Origin: an uncultured Bacteroides sp.
Lineage (GTDB): Bacteria > Bacteroidota > Bacteroidia > Bacteroidales > Bacteroidaceae
Length of the DNA stretch: 47,832 nucleotides
Assembly: GCF_902491285.1 (NCBI RefSeq)
Contig: NZ_CABUHK010000042.1
Span: forward strand, 1-47,832
Reading direction: 5' to 3'
Positions 25,268 through 33,876 of the stretch are shown here, in pieces. The notes below the pieces were generated by a model, which was not told where the DNA came from, did not search any database, and saw nothing but the letters and a program-made list of their open reading frames with translations. Position 1 is the stretch's first letter. Each line of letters begins with the position of its first letter. The translations under genes and the position numbers were made by a program.

Positions 25268-26443
25268 ATGGCAAACGAACTCGAATTGAAATACGGCTGC
25301 AACCCCAATCAAAAACCTGCCCGTATTTTCATGAAAGAAGGTGAACTCCCCATCGAAGTACTGAACGGGCGTCCCGGCTATATCAATTTGCTGGACGCAT
25401 TCAACAGTTGGCAATTAGTAAAAGAACTGAAAGAAGCTACCGGACTACCGGCTGCCGCTTCCTTCAAGCATGTCAGCCCGGCGGGTGCCGCCGTTGCAGT
25501 GGAGATGAGCGATACACTGAAAAAGATTTATTTTGTGGATGACGTGAAACTGTCACCACTGGCAACAGCATACGCACGTGCGCGCGGTGCAGACCGCATG
25601 TCGTCTTACGGTGATTTTATCGCATTGTCCGATACTTGTGATGAAGAGACAGCGCGCATCATCAATCGTGAAGTGTCCGATGGCGTTATCGCACCGGATT
25701 ATACCCCCGAAGCTCTGGAGATTCTGAAAAATAAAAGAAAAGGTACATATAATGTAATAAAGATAGATCCGGCCTACCGTCCGGCTCCTATCGAACACAA
25801 AGATGTTTTCGGCGTAACTTTCGAACAAGGAAGAAATGAACTGAAAATTGACGAAAGCCTTTTGGAAGAGATGCCCACATCCAACAAGGAAATTCCGGCT
25901 GATGCCAAACGTGATTTGATTATTGCCTTAATCACCCTGAAATATACGCAGTCCAACTCCGTATGTTATGCAAAGGACGGACAGGCAATTGGCATCGGTG
26001 CAGGCCAGCAATCCCGTATTCACTGTACACGCCTGGCGGGCAACAAGGCTGATATCTGGTATTTGCGCCAACACCCGAAAGTGATGAACCTGCCATGGAT
26101 TGAAAAGATTCGCCGTGCCGACCGCGACAATACCATAGACGTATATATTTCAGAAGACCACGAGGATGTATTGGCAGACGGCGTTTGGCAGCAGTTCTTT
26201 ACTGAAAAGCCGGAAGTACTGACTCGCGAAGAAAAACGTGCCTGGCTGGATACCATGACGGGAGTAGCCTTAGGCTCGGATGCTTTCTTCCCTTTTGGAG
26301 ATAATATCGAAAGAGCACATAAAAGCGGTGTCAGCTACATTGCACAACCGGGCGGTTCTGTTCGTGACGACCATGTTATCAGCACTTGCGACAAGTATAA
26401 TATGGCAATGGCATTTACGGGTATCCGCTTATTCCACCATTAA
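25268..26443 (+). CDS. AICAR transformylase, stand-alone (PurH C-terminal type)
   Basis: This enzyme formylates AICAR with 10-formyl-THF in the ninth step of purine synthesis. It is 391 residues and corresponds only to the transformylase half of PurH; the N-terminal IMP cyclohydrolase (MGS-like) domain is absent. The catalytic Lys67-His68 pair lies in SFKHVSPAGAA, and KYTQSNSVCYAKDGQAIGIG (starts near 225) and GSVRDDHVISTCDKYNMAM near the C-terminus complete the signature. The true start at 25268 gives a protein beginning directly with the transformylase fold, so this is a real single-domain form, not a truncation. A separate PurH or PurO elsewhere must supply the cyclohydrolase. Confidence 0.9.
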   Translation: MANELELKYGCNPNQKPARIFMKEGELPIEVLNGRPGYINLLDAFNSWQLVKELKEATGLPAAASFKHVSPAGAAVAVEMSDTLKKIYFVDDVKLSPLATAYARARGADRMSSYGDFIALSDTCDEETARIINREVSDGVIAPDYTPEALEILKNKRKGTYNVIKIDPAYRPAPIEHKDVFGVTFEQGRNELKIDESLLEEMPTSNKEIPADAKRDLIIALITLKYTQSNSVCYAKDGQAIGIGAGQQSRIHCTRLAGNKADIWYLRQHPKVMNLPWIEKIRRADRDNTIDVYISEDHEDVLADGVWQQFFTEKPEVLTREEKRAWLDTMTGVALGSDAFFPFGDNIERAHKSGVSYIAQPGGSVRDDHVISTCDKYNMAMAFTGIRLFHH

Positions 26444-26519
26444 AAAACAACCCCTATAAAAGGGAAGATTTACATAAGTTAATCCCAACTTTTACCAAAG
26501 TTAACTTCTTATTTTATAT

Positions 26520-26572
26520 ATCCCCATTTATAATGAATATGAGACTGTTATTCCATTATAAATGGGGATTTC
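26520..26572 (+). terminator. Terminator after the AICAR transformylase gene
   Basis: ATCCCCATTTATAATG (26520-26535) pairs perfectly with CATTATAAATGGGGAT (26554-26569), 18-nt loop, followed by TTCC. Confidence 0.75.
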
Positions 26573-26591
26573 CTATTTCTAAAGGACACCC

Positions 26592-26599
26592 TATCTTTG
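26592..26599 (+). promoter_or_regulatory. Intact -7 box in front of the flavodoxin remnant
   Basis: TATCTTTG at 26592-26599 with TTTC 19 nt before it is a near-perfect promoter, 27 bp upstream of the ATG of a broken gene. It is a remnant of a formerly well-expressed flavodoxin gene. Confidence 0.65.
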
Positions 26600-26626
26600 C
26601 GGCATTACATTTAAAACAAAATCAAG

Positions 26627-26785
26627 ATGAATAAAATTGGAGTATTTTATGGTTCCACTACCGGAACGACAGAAGACCTTGCCCGCCGGATTGCAGAGAA
26701 ATTGGATGTCTCTTCGGAACACGTATTCGATGCATCCAAACTTACAGAAGCATTGGTAAATGAATATGATGTGCTGGTGTACTGA
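26627..26785 (+). pseudogene. Flavodoxin, N-terminal remnant
   Basis: The frame begins MNKIGVFYGSTTGTTEDLAR, the flavin-phosphate-binding loop of long-chain flavodoxins (GSTTGTTE), and runs through a second strand ending EYDVLVY before a TGA. Only 52 of about 165 residues remain; everything from the usual GSSTWGxGE loop onward is gone. Start codon and promoter are intact. The break joins directly to a DUF2023 remnant, so one deletion removed the flavodoxin C-terminus and the start of the next gene. Confidence 0.85.
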
Positions 26786-26993
26786 AAGAATCATCCCCGG
26801 TGATATCAGGATTTTCCTTAATCACATTTATGAGTTTAAGAAAGGCGTACGCAACATGGTACTCTATACAATGAGCAAGGAGCACGAAGAGTTTGCCGTC
26901 CGCCGGTTGAAAAATCAGAAAATCAGTTATATGATACAAGAAGTAGGTACGAATAAAATCAACCTGTTTTTTGCGGCGGGAAATACTCATTAG
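26784..26993 (+). pseudogene. DUF2023 protein remnant
   Basis: About 65 codons match the core of the DUF2023 family as I recall it: IRIFLNHIYEFKKGVRNM, then a VLYTMSKEHEEFA stretch and IQEVGTNKINLFF. The usual C-terminus with its Cys pair is missing; the frame ends AAGNTH and a stop. No start codon of its own is left, and the upstream side is fused to the flavodoxin remnant. In related genomes DUF2023 genes lie beside flavodoxin genes, which fits a single ancestral pair (from memory). Confidence 0.75.
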
Positions 26994-27236
26994 ATTATCT
27001 ATTACAATCTAAGCTACCCAAAAACAAATGGAGAAGAACTGGCACAATTTCCACTTACTAATATAAAGAATGATTACGTAGCCAAAGTAGTCCCGGGAAA
27101 ACATAGCCTTATCATTCCATTAGGCAGCAAGGCAACCCTGACAATAAGAGACAATACACTGAACAATCTGCCTGAGGGCCGGTATGAACTAATCTTAGTT
27201 TTTCTAAAATTAGATTGGCAGTATGCAATGATTTAA
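26994..27236 (+). pseudogene. Unidentified coding fragment without a start
   Basis: Directly after the stop of the DUF2023 remnant, 80 codons stay open in the same frame and read like a beta-rich protein segment (VVPGKHSLIIPLGSKATLTI, then NLPEGRYELILVF) until TAA at 27234. There is no ATG in a useful place. The composition is protein-like and the ending EGRYELILVF resembles the last strand of an immunoglobulin-like domain. I do not recognise the parent gene; it could be a C-terminal fragment left by a deletion. Confidence 0.45.
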
Positions 27237-27257
27237 TTCCCGTTATATATAAATTTA

Positions 27258-27348
27258 TTCGTCTGACAGTTGTTGAACTTTCGTCTGACAACTGTTATTC
27301 CTCCGTCTGACAACTGTCAGACGAAAAAGAAACAATTGTCAGACGAAT
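27258..27348. repeat. 22-bp-phased CGTCTGACA repeat array
   Basis: Five copies of CGTCTGACA occur: forward at 27260, 27282 and 27304, reverse complement at 27315 and 27337. Same-orientation copies are exactly 22 bp apart. Copies three and four form a near-palindrome (27304-27323). The ends form an 18-bp inverted repeat (27258-27275 with 27331-27348) that is perfect in RNA with one G-U pair. Each copy continues with a related (A/G)(C/T)TGTT tail. It could be a multi-site operator, a nested RNA hairpin or a palindromic repeat of mobile origin. Confidence 0.75.
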
Positions 27349-27468
27349 AAAATCATGCATCATCAGTCATAAATTCATTCAGTATTAACGACTAATTTGC
27401 ACAAGTTCGAAATTAGTTCATAACCGTGCGAGAATAAATTAACCCTATGCAAACATGCCCTAATAAAA

Positions 27469-27763
27469 GTGCTCGACTTCATCCGTACCACCCGGAAAGA
27501 AGGAATTATCCGTGCCAGCTACGGATGCGAAGGGTTTCTGGGAAACTATGAAGGAGAAGTACGAAGATGCTTTTTGGGAAGTATGGCAAACGAGATTCCA
27601 ACCTTACCGTGACCGTTCGTGGATGAAAAAAGACGAATGTGCCCGATGCAAATACTTCCGCTATTACCAAGGCAATGGCATGCATTTACGAGACAATGAA
27701 GGAAACCTATTGGTATGCCATCTGAACAGACTGACGGATACTTCCACTAAAAATTCAAAATAA
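27469..27763 (+). pseudogene. Radical SAM/SPASM protein, C-terminal remnant with frameshift
   Basis: The segment VLDFIRTTRKEGIIRASYGC, then EGFLGNYEGEV, in one frame is followed, after a junction near 27560, by WEVWQTRFQPYRDRSWMKKD and ECARCKYFRYYQGNGMHLRD in another. Both match my memory of the C-terminal SPASM region of Bacteroides radical SAM proteins of the TIGR04133 type (lipoprotein-associated). About 35 codons carrying several cluster cysteines are missing between the parts, and the whole N-terminal radical SAM domain is absent. The gene cannot be functional. Its last 60 codons are well preserved, so decay is recent or the deletion occurred in one step. Confidence 0.75.
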
Positions 27764-27923
27764 AGAGGTTCTCACCCTATATATAGTTACTGAATCTATA
27801 AGATGACATATTCTAAAAGAGGCAAAGCGGATAAAAGTATCACTACTTTCACCCGCTCCTGACCTAACCTAAACTTGACCTAATATTACAATTCTAATGA
27901 AAACTGATTATTAGAGAACATTT

Positions 27924-30230
27924 TTATTCATGTTTCAACCATTCTTTCGGAAGAACCGTCTTTTCACCTTTATCGTTTACCAATTCCATTTGCAGCACAC
28001 CGCCATTGCAATCGAAGTAACGTACTTCCATCGGATGCAATCCGGCCTTCAATGCTTTCTGCACGATAATCTCTACCGGAGAATGTGCACCATCGTTATC
28101 TCCTAGCAACTCGCCATCGAGCTTCAATGTGCTACCGTCGTCCGAGAGAAGAGCAAATGTATAAATGCCGTCGGCAGGAACTTCGAGATAGCCGGTCAGC
28201 ACCAGTCCGATGTCTCCCTTCACTTCTTCGGGAATAGATACGGATTCTACAATGTACTCTCCTTTTACAGGAGCCGCGTCAATATCCGCACAGAGATTTC
28301 CGCGGAAGTCGTGCCATACAGCTTTCAGTCCGGGTTGTAAAGAAGCCGGTGCTGTTGCTGCTTCCGCATAAGGGGCTTTGATATATTTTGTACGTACCAC
28401 GTCCGAAGGAGAACCGTCCTTGCGGAAAGTACGGAAAGTAAAATCCGTTGTTTCCTTTACTTTCAGGGCACCGTCATAAAGAGACGATTTCCTGGTAGGC
28501 ATACTTCCATCCGTTGTATAGCGGATTTCAGTGTCCGGCAACGGACAAGTCAAATTCACCGTAGCATCATCAATAAATGCGTTCACCTTATAAAATCCCT
28601 GCAAATCGGGGATACGGTAATTTACTCCCATCACATCCATACGTTTGAATTGCGGAACAAGCTGACAGTAGAATTCTTCTAGTCCCGGTTTGGCTGCCGG
28701 CTCTGCCCAGGCTATTTCGCTCAATGCCATCATACGGGGAACAATCAAGTATTCAACGCGCTTCATCGTCGGAACCCATTCCGCCCAAAGATTGGCCTGT
28801 ACACCCCAGATATATTCTTTCTGTTCCGGTGACAGTCTGTCATCCGCATATGGGTCGAATGCCAGTATTTTCTTAACCGAATTCTGGTCTTGAGCATAGT
28901 CGAAGTAGAAATATTCGTTCGGGCAGGCAATCACTTTTTGTTGTTGCGTTGTTGCCGTAGGCAGTGCATCCTTCGCCCAACTTCTCCACCATGTAATGGC
29001 AGCGTCCGAAGATAATCCGTCCTTCACCACTTCATCCCAGCCCACGAGTTTCTTTCCGTTGGCATGGAAGAATTTTTCCATATCACGTACGAACCATGCT
29101 TGAAGTTCTTCCACCGAACCCAATTTCTCTGTGCGGATACGTTTCTGGCAACGAGGACATTTCTTCCAATTATTCTTTTCCACTTCGTCTCCACCCATAT
29201 GTACATACTGATAAGGAAAAAGTTCGAAGACTTCCTTGAAGACATTCCGGCAGAACTCCAAAGTCTCATCTTTACCCGGACAGATGGGAGAAGAGAATAT
29301 CTCTCCCCACCCAATCAGTCCGTCGCAAGCTAAATCAGGATACTGGCTGATAGCTGCCAGAAAATGCCCCGGCATATCAATCTCAGGAATCACATCAATC
29401 CCTCTCTGTGCGGCATATGCCACTATCTCTTTAATATCATCGTGTGTGTAATAACCACCATACAACGTGTCGCCCTCTACAATGCGTATCTTGTCCTCAG
29501 GAATCAGAAAATCCGTATTATCTTCCTCTATCGCACGCTCCATGCAAGTACGGTCGTGCGTATTGAATTTCCTCCATGCCCCTTTTTCAGTCAGCAGCGG
29601 ATATTTTTCAATCTCGATGCGCCATCCCTGGTCGTCAGTGAGATGCCAGTGGAATTTGTTCAGTTTGTATAAAGACATCAAGTCCAATATATGTTTTACT
29701 TCCTCTTTATTCCAAAAGTGGCGGGAAGCGTCCAACATAAATCCGCGCCATTCAAAGCGAGGTGAGTCTTCTATCTGTACGGCAGGAATGGAGTAAGTCC
29801 GCTTCACACCCTGTATTTCCACTTCAGCGGGAAGTAACTGACGAATAGTGGTAATAGCGGAAATAATACCCGAATAGTCATTAGCTTCTACTTGAATAAA
29901 TTCGGGTGTGGACTGAAGCTTGTAAGAACCGGGCTTCCCGCCGGTATTCTCCAATTGGAAGTAGACATCCACCTGATTTTTATCAGCAGTGACTTCTACA
30001 GAAGATGATACTACGTTTCGAAGAATCTCCTGCAAGTAACCGACTGCCGGAAAGAGTGACTGGTCGGATACTCCAATCTTCATTTCATCTTTAAAAACGA
30101 AAGCGCCCGACTGCTCGGTCAGACTTACAGGGGTAGGCAAAATTGCAACTTCTTGCTTGACAACAGATGTGCAAGCAGAAAACGCACAAGCTGATACTAT
30201 CAGTAGAGAGATACTTAGTTGTTTGAACAT
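27924..30230 (-). CDS. Beta-N-acetylhexosaminidase, GH20, lipoprotein
   Basis: This enzyme removes terminal GlcNAc or GalNAc from glycans by substrate-assisted catalysis. It is 768 residues. A lipobox ending AFSA-Cys20 anchors it to a membrane. Domains in order: GH20b (about 30-150), GH20 barrel (about 155-500) with HWHLTDDQGWR, PEIDMPGH and the catalytic Asp348-Glu349 in HMGGDEVEKN, a chitobiase-type C-terminal beta domain (about 550-625, YTTDGSMPTRKSSLYDG) and a PA14 domain (about 650-760) with GIYTFALLSDDGSTLKLDG. The PA14 domain probably helps bind sugars. It stands alone, not in a SusCD-type locus, so it may act on host mucin glycans or chitooligosaccharides released by others. A weak hairpin (27828-27860) follows. 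Confidence 0.95.
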   Translation of the reverse strand: MFKQLSISLLIVSACAFSACTSVVKQEVAILPTPVSLTEQSGAFVFKDEMKIGVSDQSLFPAVGYLQEILRNVVSSSVEVTADKNQVDVYFQLENTGGKPGSYKLQSTPEFIQVEANDYSGIISAITTIRQLLPAEVEIQGVKRTYSIPAVQIEDSPRFEWRGFMLDASRHFWNKEEVKHILDLMSLYKLNKFHWHLTDDQGWRIEIEKYPLLTEKGAWRKFNTHDRTCMERAIEEDNTDFLIPEDKIRIVEGDTLYGGYYTHDDIKEIVAYAAQRGIDVIPEIDMPGHFLAAISQYPDLACDGLIGWGEIFSSPICPGKDETLEFCRNVFKEVFELFPYQYVHMGGDEVEKNNWKKCPRCQKRIRTEKLGSVEELQAWFVRDMEKFFHANGKKLVGWDEVVKDGLSSDAAITWWRSWAKDALPTATTQQQKVIACPNEYFYFDYAQDQNSVKKILAFDPYADDRLSPEQKEYIWGVQANLWAEWVPTMKRVEYLIVPRMMALSEIAWAEPAAKPGLEEFYCQLVPQFKRMDVMGVNYRIPDLQGFYKVNAFIDDATVNLTCPLPDTEIRYTTDGSMPTRKSSLYDGALKVKETTDFTFRTFRKDGSPSDVVRTKYIKAPYAEAATAPASLQPGLKAVWHDFRGNLCADIDAAPVKGEYIVESVSIPEEVKGDIGLVLTGYLEVPADGIYTFALLSDDGSTLKLDGELLGDNDGAHSPVEIIVQKALKAGLHPMEVRYFDCNGGVLQMELVNDKGEKTVLPKEWLKHE

Positions 30231-30365
30231 GGGTTAACTATATTAATAAATTAATTGTCCTGTTTTTAATTGGCCATCTATATATAATACAACTAAAACA
30301 GGTAAACTACTAAAAGAGAATGAAAAGTTTTTTGTATCCCGGATTCACAAATTGCTATAAATGAT

Positions 30366-30373
30366 TATCTTTG
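30366..30373 (+). promoter_or_regulatory. -7 box for the CDF transporter gene
   Basis: TATCTTTG, perfect match, 42 bp before ATG 30415. Confidence 0.7.
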
Positions 30374-30414
30374 AACCCAATTATCACAACAAATAAGGAT
30401 AAAGACCCGCTTAA

Positions 30415-31329
30415 ATGTCAAGAGAAAATATCTTAATCAAAACCTCATGGATTAGCACCATCGGCAATGCAATCCTGTCTGCATCAAAAATCATTATTGG
30501 TTTGTTAGCCGGAAGTCTGGCTGTACTTGGAGATGGTATCGATTCGGCAACGGATGTAATCATCTCTATCGTCATGATTTTCACGGCACGGGTCATCAGC
30601 CGTCCGCCTTCAAAAAAGTATGTGTTCGGCTATGAGAAAGCGGAAGGCATCGCGACCAAGATTCTGTCGCTTGTGATATTTTATGCCGGTATGCAAATGC
30701 TACTGTCGTCCGTCACAAGCATCTTTTCGGATGAAGTGAAAGAAATCCCGTCGGCTATCACTATTTATGTGACTATATTCTCTATTGTCGGCAAACTGCT
30801 GCTGGCTTCGTATCAATACAAACAGGGAAAGAAAATAGACAGTTCGATGCTGACGGCAAATGCGATAAATATGCGTAATGATGTTGTCATTTCGGCAGGA
30901 GTCTTATTAGGCTTGCTTTTCACTTTTATATTCAAATTACCCATACTCGATGCGATAACGGGATTAATTATCAGTCTCTTTATCATCAAATCGTCCATCG
31001 GAATTTTTCTTGATTCAAATGTGGAGCTTATGGATGGAGTTAAAGATGTCAATGTATATAATAAGATATTCGAAGCTGTCGAGAAAGTACCGGGAGCAAG
31101 TAATCCACACCGGGTCAGGTCGAGAATGATAGGAAACCGGTATATAATCACACTCGATATAGAGGTAAATCCGCATATAACGATTACACAAGCACATGAG
31201 ATTGCCGGAGCGGTGGAGAAAAGCATCGAAAGCTCGATAGACAATGTCTATGATATTTTGGTGCATGTGGAACCTGCGGGAGAATGCCAGACGGATGAGA
31301 AATTTGGCGTGGACAAGGATATGGTCTGA
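30415..31329 (+). CDS. Cation diffusion facilitator (CDF) metal transporter, divergent metal site
   Basis: This 304-residue inner-membrane protein has six helices and a cytoplasmic C-terminal domain (about 210-290) of the CDF/FieF family, which exports divalent metals against protons. The helix-2 pair Asp43xxxAsp47 (GIDSATD) matches FieF. In helix 5 the FieF His-xxx-Asp becomes Asn152xxxAsp156 (INMRND), and the site-B FGHGKAE becomes FGYEKAE. These changes make a standard zinc preference doubtful; manganese, iron or cobalt are possible (inference). It lies convergent to a TonB-dependent receptor gene with metal-like features. Confidence 0.9.
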   Translation: MSRENILIKTSWISTIGNAILSASKIIIGLLAGSLAVLGDGIDSATDVIISIVMIFTARVISRPPSKKYVFGYEKAEGIATKILSLVIFYAGMQMLLSSVTSIFSDEVKEIPSAITIYVTIFSIVGKLLLASYQYKQGKKIDSSMLTANAINMRNDVVISAGVLLGLLFTFIFKLPILDAITGLIISLFIIKSSIGIFLDSNVELMDGVKDVNVYNKIFEAVEKVPGASNPHRVRSRMIGNRYIITLDIEVNPHITITQAHEIAGAVEKSIESSIDNVYDILVHVEPAGECQTDEKFGVDKDMV

Positions 31330-31412
31330 TGCGGCTATACCTTGATATTTTTCGTCTCACCCTTCTCTTTCATTTAACACCGACTCTCTGAAACCACTTG
31401 ATACATAGTACT

Positions 31413-31450
31413 AAAAAAAAATGGTGACAGGTTGTATGCAACCCATCACC
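31413..31450 (-). terminator. Terminator for the TonB-dependent receptor gene
   Basis: GGTGA and GGTTG pair with CAACC and TCACC (31423-31450) with a 2-nt internal loop and a 4-nt loop. On the minus strand nine T (31421-31413) follow. It lies 20 bp after the receptor stop. Confidence 0.9.
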
Positions 31451-31469
31451 ACCCGAAAAAAAATAATTA

Positions 31470-33791
31470 TTAATAACTAATCTTCACCCCGGCAAAGAAG
31501 CTTCTCGGCAACGAAGGACCATAGATATAGCCCGAATCACGGTCGGGTCCTTGATCGAAGTCATTCTGATAAGCGTTGAAAATATTCTGTATTCCGGCGT
31601 TCACCTGCAAGTTCATTGACTTATAAAGTTTGAAGTCATAGGCAGCTTTCAGTCCGATGTCGAAAAAGTCTTTCGTATTTACCGCAATCGGCTTATCAAG
31701 GAATCCAGGCACGACTTCGTGAGGAATCAACATTGAACCGGTATATGTACCGGAAAGAGCGATAGACAACGGTTTGACCGGAGTATATGTCGCAGTGAAA
31801 TAACCATAAGTATTCGGTGTACGCATCATTTTCTTTACTGCCGGCGCATCCGGATTCCATTCATGAGGTTCACTATAATGGCTTTGCTGCAAAGTGACTC
31901 CTGCTTGAATCTGGAATTTGCTCAGATAGGCCATCTTTCCTTCCAACGTAAATCCCATTACCCGCGCCCCCGGTGCATTATAACGGGTACGTGTCAGAAT
32001 GCCATCCACTACTTCTCCATCAGTGAGAGCAAAGACATCGGATAATTTGGTATAAAAACCCTCCACGAGGAAGTTTACCTGGAATGCACCAAAACGCTGG
32101 TAAATATCCGCAGAAACGCTCAGACTCTGCGACCTTTCTTCTTTCAGGTTATCAGCAAGTTCAACCATTGCCACATTACCCCCCACGTTCTCGACGTGCA
32201 AATCCTCATCGAAAGCCTGTGGAGCACGGAAACCGGAAGAATAACTTAAACGAAGATTGATATCTTTAGTCGGATTGAATCGCAGATTGGCACGAGGGCT
32301 GAAAATGAGATGATCTATCAGATTATGCTTGTCAAAACGACCACCAATCAGGAATCCCCAATGTTCATTCTTCCATTCATTCTGCAGGAAAGCACTACCG
32401 ATATTTACTTTCTGGTCTACTGTGCGGTTGTATCCCCACATATTATCTTCCAGTTTGTCCTGATTAAATTCTACTCCGGCAGTAAAGTCGGAAGGCATGA
32501 AAATACATTTACCGAAACTGTACACATACTGTGAGCCTGCCATCCAGTTTAAGTCCGTTGTATTTCCATAAGCATTCAAGTCTTGTCCGCCGCCATAATA
32601 GCTGTCGCGGTTGATATGCTGTGCGGAAGCGAATACGTTGAAACGATGTTTTTCATTAGGTGAAAAATAATCGAATTTCACGCCACCGCCATTAATAGAA
32701 TGTTCTGTTTGTTCGGCTACATTCGCTTCATGAGGCGGGCGGTTCAGCAAGTCTCCTCCCCTACGGAATTCTTCCATGTGGTGATATTCGAAAGTCAGTT
32801 TTGAATAAGTGCTTGTCTTCAGGAAAGAACGGAAACCGACGGTCTGTCCATGTATTTTGGGGATTTCAGAGTATCCGTCTCCATCATGGTCATATGCGGA
32901 ACGATGACGATTCTGACCAAAGATATATAAACCGGCGTGCTGGTCCTCCGTCACAAGTGAAGCATTCAGTGCCGTACTGTTATCGAAAGCATCTCCGTCA
33001 CCAATCCCCGTAATCGTATGAGACAACATACCCGAATTACGAATCGGCTCTTTGGTGATGATATTGATCGTACCCGCAATAGCAGACGAACCGAACAATG
33101 CCGAACCACCGCCACGCATCACTTCTACACGCTCTATCATACTGGCAGGAATCTGCTCGATGCCATATACACCGGAAAGCGCACTGAAAATAGGACGAGA
33201 GTCCAACAGAATTTGTGTATAAGGCCCGTCCAGTCCGTTGATACGCACTTGCTGAAAGCCACAATTCTGGCAATTGGATTCTACACGTACTCCCGGCTGA
33301 AAACTCAACCCTTGTGCTAAAGTCGTCGAGTTGGTATTCTCAAAGATTTTCAAATCAACCACATTCACCAATGTCGGTGCCAAACGACGAGTCGTTTCAT
33401 TACGGTTGGCAGAAACTACCACGCCATCCAATGCCACTGCGTCTTCTTCTATTTCAAAATCCTCTTCCAAGGTACGTCCCTTTTTCAAGGTTACATTCCG
33501 CCTTACCGTTTTATAACCGACAGAACTTACTTCGAGCACGAAATTCCCTTCGGGAAGATTCTTCAAAAAGTAATGTCCGGTAGCATCAGTTACGGTTCCG
33601 ATGGTAGTACCCTTCAATGCCACTGTGATATATGGCAGATGCTCCTTCGTGTTTTTGTCAAGGATATGACCGATAATGTTAGCATCCGATTTACGTAATT
33701 CCGGATGATTAGGATGTTCATGGGCTTGTCCTCCGAGAGCAGGCAACAGTGCACAACACAAGTAGACAAGCGAAAAGATATATTTCTTCAT
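31470..33791 (-). CDS. TonB-dependent outer-membrane receptor, possibly for a metal
   Basis: This 773-residue receptor has a signal peptide (1-23), a CarboxypepD_reg-like N-terminal domain (about 38-115), a plug (about 130-250, RVEVMRGGGSALFGSSAIAG) and a 22-strand barrel ending in aromatic-rich FFAGVKISY. It is not a SusC-type protein, and no SusD partner is present. Just after the signal peptide lies HEHPNHPE (His24, His26, His29) and the plug holds a Cys174xxCys177 pair (SNCQNCGFQQ). These and the His-rich protein gene upstream suggest uptake of zinc, nickel, cobalt or copper complexes rather than haem. The exact cargo is unknown. Confidence 0.92.
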   Translation of the reverse strand: MKKYIFSLVYLCCALLPALGGQAHEHPNHPELRKSDANIIGHILDKNTKEHLPYITVALKGTTIGTVTDATGHYFLKNLPEGNFVLEVSSVGYKTVRRNVTLKKGRTLEEDFEIEEDAVALDGVVVSANRNETTRRLAPTLVNVVDLKIFENTNSTTLAQGLSFQPGVRVESNCQNCGFQQVRINGLDGPYTQILLDSRPIFSALSGVYGIEQIPASMIERVEVMRGGGSALFGSSAIAGTINIITKEPIRNSGMLSHTITGIGDGDAFDNSTALNASLVTEDQHAGLYIFGQNRHRSAYDHDGDGYSEIPKIHGQTVGFRSFLKTSTYSKLTFEYHHMEEFRRGGDLLNRPPHEANVAEQTEHSINGGGVKFDYFSPNEKHRFNVFASAQHINRDSYYGGGQDLNAYGNTTDLNWMAGSQYVYSFGKCIFMPSDFTAGVEFNQDKLEDNMWGYNRTVDQKVNIGSAFLQNEWKNEHWGFLIGGRFDKHNLIDHLIFSPRANLRFNPTKDINLRLSYSSGFRAPQAFDEDLHVENVGGNVAMVELADNLKEERSQSLSVSADIYQRFGAFQVNFLVEGFYTKLSDVFALTDGEVVDGILTRTRYNAPGARVMGFTLEGKMAYLSKFQIQAGVTLQQSHYSEPHEWNPDAPAVKKMMRTPNTYGYFTATYTPVKPLSIALSGTYTGSMLIPHEVVPGFLDKPIAVNTKDFFDIGLKAAYDFKLYKSMNLQVNAGIQNIFNAYQNDFDQGPDRDSGYIYGPSLPRSFFAGVKISY

Positions 33792-33876
33792 TTTTCGTTT
33801 GTAATTCGTTCTTCGTTAAGTATTCACATGAAAAAGCAAATAATATCCTACCTCGAACAAGGCAGAATGTCATCAG

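Noticed and set aside
27258..27348. The evenly spaced repeats as a CRISPR array
   Set aside because: Repeats are only about 9-14 bp, spacers are too short, orientation flips, and no cas gene is present.
31470..33791. The receptor as a SusC-type glycan importer
   Set aside because: Length (773) is below SusC, no SusD-type gene follows, and features point to a metal or small cofactor.
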